The notes under the pieces: generated by a model
What the model was told of the DNA's origin: nothing
Database searches by the model: none
The model's input: only the letters and a program-made list of their open reading frames with translations
Made by a program: the position numbers and the translations under genes
Assembly (NCBI GenBank): GCA_034716415.1
Contig: JAYEJB010000070.1
Coordinates: 1 to 7,685, forward strand
DNA: 7,685 bases
Reading direction: 5' to 3'
Source: JAYEJB01 sp034716415
GTDB taxonomy: Bacteria > Patescibacteriota > Patescibacteriia > SG8-24
In this document: piece after piece, positions 1 to 4,582 of the stretch
Layout: each line of letters opens with the position of its first letter
Numbering within the stretch: position 1 is the first letter of the stretch

Positions 1-31
1 GTTCCACCGAGGCGCACTGCCTCGGTGGAAC
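1..31. terminator. Perfect hairpin, probable terminator at window edge
   Basis: A 13-bp perfect inverted repeat (GTTCCACCGAGGC at 1-13, its complement at 19-31) encloses a 5-nt loop. On the plus strand a T-run (40-44) follows only after about 8 nt, so it is a mediocre terminator for an upstream plus-strand gene. On the minus strand it lies about 28 nt downstream of the tRNA-Ser, but any T-run there would be outside the window. It probably ends the tRNA transcript, a plus-strand neighbour, or both. Confidence 0.6.
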
Positions 32-59
32 GACCCCTGTTTTTGCGGAATGTTTTAAA

Positions 60-149
<90 letters not shown>

Positions 150-173
150 GTATTACATATTGTAACGGCTGAT

Positions 174-202
174 AATTTACCACGCGAATCGTCATACGAC
201 AA
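174..202 (-). promoter_or_regulatory. Candidate sigma-70 promoter of the tRNA-Ser gene
   Basis: On the minus strand TTGTCG (202-197) and TAAATT (179-174) are separated by 17 nt, each matching 4 of 6 consensus bases. The predicted start near 167 would give a leader of about 18 nt before the tRNA 5' end at 149, a normal length for RNase P processing. Support is by match and position only. Confidence 0.35.
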
Positions 203-225
203 GCCCCAGCCGATCGACTTCCGGC

Positions 226-753
226 ATGAATTCGTATAGTATCATGCCATCAATAGACACACCTATGACTTTCCGATCACCTGAACCCAAAAAAGGACTC
301 GACTTCATCGGCACGGGTGTCATCTTTTTTTGCCATGACGGACACGGCCGATTCCTGATGGCGAAACGCGGTGTCAACGCGCGTGATGAACGCGGTCGCT
401 GGGACATCGGCGCCGGGGCGATCGAGTTCGGTGAGAACATCGGCGATGCACTCCGTCGCGAGATACATGAAGAATATTGCACGGATGTCATCGGCTACGA
501 CTTCCTCGGTTTCCGTAACGTGCGTCGTACGCATGAAGGACATCCCACCCACTGGATCGCGCTCGACTATCTGGTGGCGATCGACCCTAAAAAAGTCCGG
601 AACGGCGAACCGCACAAGTTCGACGACATCCGTTGGTTCAACTTCGATGGACTGCCGGATGTCACTGACATACATTCGCAACTGCCGACGTTCTTCGAAC
701 GATATTCAGAGAGGCTGAAACCCGAAATCGCCTACGCGAACAGCATGGTATAA
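226..753 (+). CDS. Nudix (MutT-family) hydrolase
   Basis: A 175-residue cytosolic Nudix-fold protein, expected to hydrolyse a nucleoside diphosphate linked to another group using Mg2+ or Mn2+; the exact substrate cannot be read from sequence. The Nudix box spans residues 64-86: G64, five residues, E70, seven residues, then REIHEEYCT (R78, E79, E82, E83), fitting GX5EX7REUXEEXGU except that Cys85 replaces the usual Gly. Hydrophobic strands before (28-35) and after (108-118) the box fit the fold, and RWFNFDGLPD (136-145) resembles the common C-terminal 'W...DLP' segment. The start is uncertain: no Shine-Dalgarno precedes ATG 226, and in-frame ATGs lie at 244 and 265. A TATAGT hexamer at 235-240 could be a -10 element, in which case ATG 265 (162 residues) would be the real start. 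The gene is monocistronic, followed by a terminator at 762-789. Family confidence is high; start and substrate are uncertain. Confidence 0.9.
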   Translation: MNSYSIMPSIDTPMTFRSPEPKKGLDFIGTGVIFFCHDGHGRFLMAKRGVNARDERGRWDIGAGAIEFGENIGDALRREIHEEYCTDVIGYDFLGFRNVRRTHEGHPTHWIALDYLVAIDPKKVRNGEPHKFDDIRWFNFDGLPDVTDIHSQLPTFFERYSERLKPEIAYANSMV

Positions 754-761
754 AAAAGAGT

Positions 762-789
762 AGCCCCGTCGGTAAGAACCGACGGGGCT
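762..789. terminator. Bidirectional rho-independent terminator
   Basis: A 12-bp perfect stem (762-773 with 778-789, loop AAGA) lies between two converging genes. On the minus strand the stem is followed after a few bases by TTTTTT (complement of 753-758), a good terminator for the gene at 811-1329. On the plus strand it is followed by TT, with a T-run of only three counting the last stem base, so it is weaker for the Nudix gene. Confidence 0.88.
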
Positions 790-810
790 TTCGAAAGCGC
801 CGTTGAGCCG

Positions 811-1329
811 TCAGATGGAAATCAGCGGCGCATCTACAGGTGGGTCGACGTGGGGGTCCTCCTGTTCACCCTGTCGCCGCAGGAACCCCGCGACCGCCCG
901 ATCGAAGAAATCGGCAGCGCGCCCGTGTTCCGTCGCTCCGAACAGGTGACCCTCATACGCGGCGTAGGCGGGAGAGTCGTGCTCCCACACGATATCCTCG
1001 CCGGCTTTGTCCGCGTATGCGCGAGAGCAACCGATGCCGTTGGCACAGCTACTGACGAAACCCCACGAACCGACACAGTACTCGTCCGTCCCGCGAAACT
1101 CGATACCATCCGACAGTGCGACCACTTGTCGCGACAGGCAACGATCGACGAGCGTGACCTCTGTCACCGCGACCTGCACACCATCCACCTCGACCAATTC
1201 GGTCTGGACGGAAAGCCTGACCGCCGTCACATCAGAAACCACGGCGGGTTCGTGACTGACAGTAACCGGTGTATCGCCATCGCAGACGATCAGTGTAAAG
1301 GCATAAAGCCCCAACAAAATCTCTCTCAT
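811..1329 (-). CDS. Small exported cysteine-containing protein of unknown function
   Basis: A 172-residue protein I do not recognise. The start is well fixed: ATG 1329 sits just after a very strong purine-rich Shine-Dalgarno and a near-consensus promoter. Residues 1-15 (MREILLGLYAFTLIV) form a short hydrophobic N-terminus followed by Cys16. LIVC resembles a lipobox but has Val where Gly/Ala/Ser is usual, so it may be a lipoprotein or an anchored/secreted protein. Residues 20-70 are rich in Val/Thr and look beta-stranded. Four further cysteines (C64, C85, C95, C101) could form two disulfides outside the cytoplasm. The C-terminus (153-169) is acidic and proline-rich. It converges on the Nudix gene and shares its terminator. 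Strong SD, own promoter and own terminator make it a genuine single-gene unit; the function is unknown. Confidence 0.75.
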   Translation of the reverse strand: MREILLGLYAFTLIVCDGDTPVTVSHEPAVVSDVTAVRLSVQTELVEVDGVQVAVTEVTLVDRCLSRQVVALSDGIEFRGTDEYCVGSWGFVSSCANGIGCSRAYADKAGEDIVWEHDSPAYAAYEGHLFGATEHGRAADFFDRAVAGFLRRQGEQEDPHVDPPVDAPLISI

Positions 1330-1333
1330 CTTT

Positions 1334-1345
1334 CTCCTCCTCCTT
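1334..1345 (-). promoter_or_regulatory. Unusually strong Shine-Dalgarno for the gene at 811-1329
   Basis: On the minus strand AAGGAGGAGGAG is followed by AAAG and then ATG 1329. It is an extended repeat of the GGAGG core. It stands out because most other genes in the window have no Shine-Dalgarno at all, and it fixes the start codon. Confidence 0.9.
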
Positions 1346-1361
1346 ATTGCGATAACCAGTA

Positions 1362-1390
1362 TTTATAGCATATTTAAGCCTATTTGTCAA
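1362..1390 (-). promoter_or_regulatory. Near-consensus sigma-70 promoter with overlapping palindrome
   Basis: On the minus strand a perfect -35 TTGACA (1390-1385), a 17-nt spacer and a -10 TATAAA (1367-1362) predict a transcript start near 1355, giving a leader of about 26 nt that contains the Shine-Dalgarno. The -35 is overlapped by an imperfect palindrome (1387-1404, TCAAGCCT-CT-AGGCTTAA), and a further TTAAGCCT lies in the spacer (1374-1381). This layout suits a repressor operator, which is inference. Confidence 0.85.
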
Positions 1391-1409
1391 GCCTCTAGGC
1401 TTAATCCGG

Positions 1410-1435
1410 AAAAAGAAAAAAGCCCGTTAAGGCTT
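1410..1435 (-). terminator. Rho-independent terminator of the gene at 1478-1774
   Basis: On the minus strand AAGCCT (1435-1430) and GGGCTT (1425-1420) form a short stem with one T-G pair and a TAAC loop, followed directly by TTTTCTTTTT. It lies about 40 nt beyond the stop codon. The stem is short but the T-run is long. Confidence 0.7.
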
Positions 1436-1477
1436 AAAGACTGATATCTGGATCGATAAGTAAGACGGTTCATGCCT

Positions 1478-1774
1478 CTACTCCGGCAATGAGACGTAAA
1501 GCTCGATCCAGTGATTACAGTCCGCGGTGAACCCCCTGGTTACCGGACGGATATTCCATCCGACACCCTCTGGTTTGGGTCCGTATGAACGAATGATCTC
1601 CGCCCACGCGTTCGGGTGAGCGCACTGAGCCAGATACATCGGCACCTTGATGATATGCGTCTCTCCCGGCACCCAGATATGAGCACCCAAGTGATCATCA
1701 AGAAACCCCTGTATTCCGGCGGGGGTCGGATCGTACTGCTTTCTTCGACTTACTTCGCTTGGAGAAACAGGCAT
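1478..1774 (-). CDS. 98-residue protein with paired CxH motifs, unknown function
   Basis: A small soluble protein with no signal peptide or membrane segment, not recognised. The start ATG 1774 is supported by AAGGAG six bases upstream. The most notable feature is two Cys-x-His motifs, C51-A-H53 and C86-N-H88, 35 residues apart, in a chain also rich in Trp and Tyr (W34, W57, W73, W89). Four such ligands could bind one zinc ion, but other His residues (H28, H32, H40) are present and no known finger family matches by eye. It is divergent from the solute-binding gene at 1853 and has its own terminator toward 1410. Like its neighbour at 811-1329 it has a strong Shine-Dalgarno, unlike the rest of the window. 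The gene is probably real; its function is unknown. Confidence 0.72.
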   Translation of the reverse strand: MPVSPSEVSRRKQYDPTPAGIQGFLDDHLGAHIWVPGETHIIKVPMYLAQCAHPNAWAEIIRSYGPKPEGVGWNIRPVTRGFTADCNHWIELYVSLPE

Positions 1775-1780
1775 CTATCA

Positions 1781-1786
1781 CTCCTT
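1781..1786 (-). promoter_or_regulatory. Shine-Dalgarno of the gene at 1478-1774
   Basis: AAGGAG on the minus strand lies six bases before ATG 1774, an ideal spacing. It is the main evidence that this short reading frame is translated. Confidence 0.85.
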
Positions 1787-1799
1787 GCCGCATCTCGCG

Positions 1800-1828
1800 A
1801 TTACGGCCGATTGAAGGTACAATGTCAG
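1800..1828 (-). promoter_or_regulatory. Candidate promoter of the gene at 1478-1774
   Basis: On the minus strand CTGACA (1828-1823, 5 of 6) is followed after 17 nt by CGTAAT (1805-1800, 4 of 6), predicting a start near 1793 and a leader of about 20 nt holding the Shine-Dalgarno. The gap to the divergent gene at 1853 is only 78 bp, and a plus-strand TACAAT at 1818-1823, a possible -10 for that gene, abuts the -35, so the two promoters would compete. Confidence 0.45.
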
Positions 1829-1852
1829 GGACAGGATAGCAAACCAGAACTT

Positions 1853-3229
1853 ATGCGCAAACTTACCATCTCTACAATCGTATTATCGCTGATGTTCCTC
1901 GGCATCAGCTGCGGGGGAAGCGGCGTAACGATCCGACCGGTCACGCTCGAATACTGGCGGATGGACGACTCACCCGAGGTGCTCGCGACCGCGATCGAGG
2001 AATACACCAAGCTACACCCGAACGTATCGATCAACGTCCGGTCGTTCCGCGCCGATGAATACGAACTCGCGCTCCTGGAAGCGATCGCCGAAAACCGCGG
2101 TCCGGACATGTTCAGTGTCCCGAACACCTGGCTGGACGGCTGGAAGGAGAAGATCCTACCCATGCCGGAGACGACCATCGTCCCGTCGCAGGTGGTGACG
2201 CCGGACAAAAAGATCGTCGAGGCGAATCTCGAAAGCGATACCATCACCAAACTCGAACTGATCAATGACTACGTCGAGGTCGTAGTGGATGACGTGGTGA
2301 AGCTGACGACGGTGGAAAGGCGCGGTGACAAACTGGAAGAGAAGATTTGGGGCATCCCCTACTCGGCCGAGAGCATCGCCATATTCTACAACGTCGACCT
2401 CCTGCGTCAGGTCGACATCAGCGAACCGCCCGAGACCTGGAAGCAGCTGCAGGACTATGTCAAAAAACTGACCGTCCTGGACGACGACGGCAACATCGAA
2501 CAGTCCGGTGCCGCGATCGGCACTTCGCGGAACGTCCGTCACCACACCGAACTCATCGCGGCGATCATGATGCAGAACGGCGCACAGATGATAGACGGCA
2601 GCGGCTACGCCAGGTTCGACCGGTATACGCCGGACACGTCTCACCTGGCTTACCCGCCGGGCGTACAGGCACTCGTCTTCTACCAGAGTTTCGGCCGCAA
2701 GGGCACATCGACCTACACCTGGAACAATGATATGCCGGACTCGCTGGATGCGTTCATCGCCGGTAAGACCGCCTTCTACTTCGGCTTCCCCTATGACAGG
2801 GACGAGATCCGCGACCGCGCGCCGCGACTGAACTTCAAGACCGCGTCAATGCCGCAGGTGGATCCGACCGAGGTCAGGAATAACGCCCGCTACCCGGTCG
2901 AGACGGTCTCGAAAAAGACCGCGAATCCGAACGAGGCCTGGGACTTCCTGCTGTTCGCCGCGAGCGAGGAACAGGTCGTACATTATCTGCGCGAGACCGG
3001 CCGCCCGACCGCACTGCGGAATCTTATCGACGATCAGCTCCTGGACGCGGACGCCGCACCGTTCGTGACGCAGGTACTGACCTCCGAATCGTGGTATCGC
3101 GGCAAGGACTACAGCAAGGTAGAAGAGGCGTTCGGCACGATGATCGAGACCTATCCGTCGGAGAGAAGACCCGATTACACGCCGATCGTGAGTACCGCCG
3201 CGAGCGTGGTGAACGCGACGTTGAGGTAG
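1853..3229 (+). CDS. Extracellular solute-binding lipoprotein, copy 1
   Basis: A 458-residue protein of the ABC-type extracellular solute-binding family 1 (MalE/UgpB-like, usually sugars), predicted to be anchored outside the membrane. The frame is open back to 1616, but ATG 1853 is chosen because it places a proper signal at the N-terminus: MRK, a hydrophobic stretch (6-16) and lipobox GISC with Cys20, then a GGSG linker. Family-like features are the first strand TLEYWRMDD (31-39), ENRGPDMF (80-87) with NTW (91-93), WGIPYS (166-171) with AIFYN (176-180), MMQNGAQM (239-246), TWNNDMPDSLDAFIAG (289-304), and WDFLLF (363-368). It is clearly paralogous to the protein at 5479-6906: both share the GISCGG lipobox, MMQNGAQM, MPDSL.AFI.G and WYRG.D. 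There is no Shine-Dalgarno. No permease or ATPase gene lies nearby, so transport is not shown; the ligand is unknown. Confidence 0.92.
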   Translation: MRKLTISTIVLSLMFLGISCGGSGVTIRPVTLEYWRMDDSPEVLATAIEEYTKLHPNVSINVRSFRADEYELALLEAIAENRGPDMFSVPNTWLDGWKEKILPMPETTIVPSQVVTPDKKIVEANLESDTITKLELINDYVEVVVDDVVKLTTVERRGDKLEEKIWGIPYSAESIAIFYNVDLLRQVDISEPPETWKQLQDYVKKLTVLDDDGNIEQSGAAIGTSRNVRHHTELIAAIMMQNGAQMIDGSGYARFDRYTPDTSHLAYPPGVQALVFYQSFGRKGTSTYTWNNDMPDSLDAFIAGKTAFYFGFPYDRDEIRDRAPRLNFKTASMPQVDPTEVRNNARYPVETVSKKTANPNEAWDFLLFAASEEQVVHYLRETGRPTALRNLIDDQLLDADAAPFVTQVLTSESWYRGKDYSKVEEAFGTMIETYPSERRPDYTPIVSTAASVVNATLR

Positions 3230-3241
3230 CGGGGAGAGTGG

Positions 3242-3303
3242 GACGGGGCAAGACGGGGTGAGGCGGATTTAGACAAATCCGTTTTGCCCCGTTTTGCTCC
3301 GTC
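3242..3303 (+). repeat. 29-bp hairpin with wobble-only imperfections
   Basis: The arms 3242-3270 and 3275-3303 enclose an AGAC loop and begin 12 nt after the stop of the solute-binding gene. In plus-strand RNA I count 23 Watson-Crick and 6 G-U pairs with no mismatch; in minus-strand RNA those six would be A-C mismatches. The arms consist of roughly three repeats of a 10-nt unit like GACGGGGCAA. No T-run follows, so it is not a classic terminator; it may be a 3' stability or processing structure. Confidence 0.75.
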
Positions 3304-3410
3304 GGTGGAGCGGGGTTAGCGGGGACGGAAAGAATAAGACGCGCTCGTTAGACACAAGACTCAAGTTACAAGACACAAATTATTAAAATTCTCCCTCCCC
3401 CGTTATCCCC

Positions 3411-3540
3411 TTGTCATTGCGCCCCGCCTATAGCGGGGTCCCGCCTTCTCTAGATTAGAGATATGTGGCGGGAAGGAACGGAGCGACGTAGCAATCTCGA
3501 CGGGATTACTTCGTCGGCTGCGGCCTCCTCGCAATGACAA
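3411..3540. repeat. REP/MITE-like inverted-repeat element, copy 1 with nested insert
   Basis: The ends TTGTCATTGCG (3411-3421) and CGCAATGACAA (3530-3540) are perfect 11-bp inverted repeats. The right half (GGGATTACTTCGTCG, GCCTCCTCGCAATGACAA) matches copy 2 at 3615-3708. Just inside the left end is about 50 bp absent from copy 2 that holds two palindromes: CCCCGC-CTATA-GCGGGG (3422-3438) and an arm pair CCCGCC/GGCGGG (3440-3472) enclosing TCTCTA-GAT-TAGAGA. Elements with TTGTCATTGCGAGG ends occur in many bacterial genomes as non-coding mobile-type repeats; no transposase is here. Confidence 0.85.
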
Positions 3541-3614
3541 AAGGGGTGGGCGAGAGGTTGGGGTGGGGCGATATCGTTTTCTTTACATACTCCTCCCTCC
3601 CCTCGCCCCCTTTT

Positions 3615-3708
3615 TTGTCATTGCGAGGCCGAAGGCCGAAGCAATCCCGTAATCCGAGCCTGGGCCGACGGGATTGCTTCGTCGACTGCGGTCTCCTCGC
3701 AATGACAA
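3615..3708. repeat. REP/MITE-like inverted-repeat element, copy 2
   Basis: A 94-bp element with ends TTGTCATTGCGAGG (3615-3628) and CCTCGCAATGACAA (3695-3708), and an inner pair CGAAGCAATCCCGT / ACGGGATTGCTTCG, so almost the whole element can fold into one long hairpin. It is the uninterrupted version of copy 1. A C-rich tract precedes it and a G-rich tract follows it, as for copy 1, so the mobile or amplified unit may include these flanks. Confidence 0.87.
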
Positions 3709-3718
3709 GGTGGTGGCA

Positions 3719-3740
3719 GGGGGGAGGGTTGGGGTGGGGG
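3719..3740 (+). other. G-quadruplex-prone tract
   Basis: Four G-runs of 6, 3, 4 and 5 are separated by loops of 1, 2 and 1 bases on the plus strand, a canonical quadruplex pattern. It lies directly right of repeat copy 2. A looser version (GGGG, GGG, GGGG, GGGG with a 9-nt loop) lies at 3543-3568 right of copy 1. Folding is predicted, not shown. Confidence 0.55.
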
Positions 3741-3761
3741 TAAAAATAAGTTGGTAATCAT

Positions 3762-3789
3762 AATACCTGGCACCGCGATGCCAGGTATT
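3762..3789. terminator. Terminator-like hairpin between converging transcripts
   Basis: An 11-bp perfect stem (AATACCTGGCA at 3762-3772 with its complement at 3779-3789) encloses loop CCGCGA. On the plus strand it runs into TTTTT (3788-3792), giving a fair terminator for read-through from the solute-binding gene or repeats. On the minus strand it lies about 28 nt past the stop of the gene at 3818, but only ATGATTACC follows, so it is weak in that direction. Confidence 0.7.
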
Positions 3790-3817
3790 TTTGCCGCAAA
3801 AACAACGTTATAGATAC

Positions 3818-4387
3818 TCAAGAAGCGCGCCGAACCTGTTCGTCAAACCGATTCAGCGCCTTATTGGCGGCCTGAATGGCCAATGTACGGATTTCATCCA
3901 GATACTTATCCTCCTCTTCTGAATCATCCAACGGATCCGGCATATCACCGACCATCAAGTCAGCCTTATGTCCACCCTGTAGCTTGTCCGGATTGAGAGT
4001 GGCGTCGAAGGTAACGATAACTTCCTGACCACCGACCTCGATCTCCACGAACGCATCCGTACCGTGATACTTATCAAGCGGTGTGCCGACGGCGGTGTAA
4101 GCCCGCACGTCTGCCTCGACCCCGAACTCCTCCAACACATCCACGATCTCGATGCGCAAATCGTTAAAGAACGGACGACTCGGATTCTCCGCGTCATCGC
4201 TCGGCTGGAACTTCTTGACGAGCTCTAAAGCGGGCCCGAACTTGAGATGGCTCTGTTCGTCGGCGCCCAGCCGTTTCATCTCCGCGTCATACTCATCGCC
4301 GCGCACGTCAGCCTCCCCGAACAGTGAACGTTCGTGCTCCGTGCCCGAATGGAAACTTGGCGGACGATATCTTTCGCTGAATCTCAT
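3818..4387 (-). CDS. Conserved-looking protein of unknown function, possible nuclease-like fold
   Basis: A 189-residue soluble protein, read from ATG 4387; a GTG two codons upstream (4393) is an alternative. No signal peptide or membrane segment. The first 75 residues are polar and charged and probably partly disordered. Residues 76-145 look like a compact alpha/beta domain: a helix (LRIEIVDVLEEFG), then HGTDAFVEIEV (109-119), VIVTFDATLNPDK (123-135) and KADLMV (141-146). The order D111, E115/E117, D128 and K135/K141 around two beta strands is reminiscent of PD-(D/E)XK nuclease cores, but the exact (D/E)-x-K triad is not present, so I do not assign it. The C-terminus has an acidic run (DDSEEEDKYLDE) then a basic helix. 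No Shine-Dalgarno; GATT precedes the ATG. It is divergent from galU and appears to stand alone. Confidence 0.75.
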   Translation of the reverse strand: MRFSERYRPPSFHSGTEHERSLFGEADVRGDEYDAEMKRLGADEQSHLKFGPALELVKKFQPSDDAENPSRPFFNDLRIEIVDVLEEFGVEADVRAYTAVGTPLDKYHGTDAFVEIEVGGQEVIVTFDATLNPDKLQGGHKADLMVGDMPDPLDDSEEEDKYLDEIRTLAIQAANKALNRFDEQVRRAS

Positions 4388-4477
4388 AATCACGTTTATT
4401 GCGGTTCCGTCACTCTAACATGCCTGCTTCATTTTCCAAACATGAATTTCAATCCACCTCCGCAGAAAACCACGGCC

Positions 4478-4493
4478 TGCCTGCCGGCAGGCA
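4478..4493. repeat. 16-bp perfect palindrome
   Basis: TGCCTGCC-GGCAGGCA is a perfect palindrome in the 195-bp gap between divergent genes. It is followed by two weaker hairpins, AAGACT/AGTCTT (4493-4498, 4510-4515) and ACCGT/ACGGT (4524-4528, 4536-4540). It could be a protein-binding site for either gene or a genome-wide iterated palindrome; one copy cannot tell. Confidence 0.6.
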
Positions 4494-4550
4494 AGACTTG
4501 AGCCCGAGGAGTCTTCATTTAGAACCGTACACCACACGGTCTTATTTTAC

Positions 4551-4579
4551 TTCCAATTCCCCCTGAAATCTTCTATACT
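4551..4579 (+). promoter_or_regulatory. Candidate galU promoter giving a near-leaderless transcript
   Basis: TATACT (4574-4579, 5 of 6) is a good -10; TTCCAA (4551-4556, 3 of 6) at 17-nt spacing is a poor -35. The predicted start (about 4586) falls between the two in-frame ATGs at 4583 and 4589, so the second would have a leader of only about 3 nt. No Shine-Dalgarno is present. Confidence 0.4.
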
Positions 4580-4582
4580 TAT

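Larger units (their letters stand above)
3230..3817. other. Repeat-rich intergenic region without genes
   Basis: This 588-nt stretch separates the converging genes ending at 3229 and 3818. It contains, in order, a 29-bp wobble-paired hairpin (3242-3303), a short direct repeat AGACACAA (3350-3357 and 3371-3378), two related inverted-repeat elements (3411-3540 and 3615-3708), each with a C-rich tract to its left and a G-rich tract to its right, and a terminator-like hairpin (3762-3789). Apparent reading frames here only translate the repeats. Confidence 0.85.

Noticed and set aside
153..165. TTACA-TAT-TGTAA inverted repeat between the tRNA and the Nudix gene
   Set aside because: A 5-bp arm in an A/T-rich promoter gap is expected by chance and has no second copy in the window.
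850..1368. Long open frames on the plus strand opposite the gene at 811-1329
   Set aside because: They are antisense to a gene with clear promoter, ribosome site and terminator, and show low-complexity Arg/Thr-rich composition typical of shadow frames.
1430..1437. Third copy of AGGCTTAA as part of an operator array
   Set aside because: It forms one arm of the terminator hairpin of the gene at 1478-1774, which explains it without a regulator.
1616..1852. N-terminal extension of the first solute-binding protein by 79 residues
   Set aside because: It overlaps the oppositely oriented small gene with a strong ribosome site and would bury the signal peptide and lipobox inside the protein. ATG 1853 gives a normal lipoprotein N-terminus.
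3350..3378. Possible CRISPR or tandem array from the repeated AGACACAA
   Set aside because: Only two 8-nt copies are present, with no regular spacing, spacers or cas genes; it is a simple repeat.
3534..3821. Reading frames of about 67-69 codons on both strands over the repeats (for example one with SLRGRRPKQSRN... GLLAMTR)
   Set aside because: They translate the inverted-repeat element and its flanks; this kind of peptide is a well-known false gene call over such repeats, and no ribosome site or terminator supports it.
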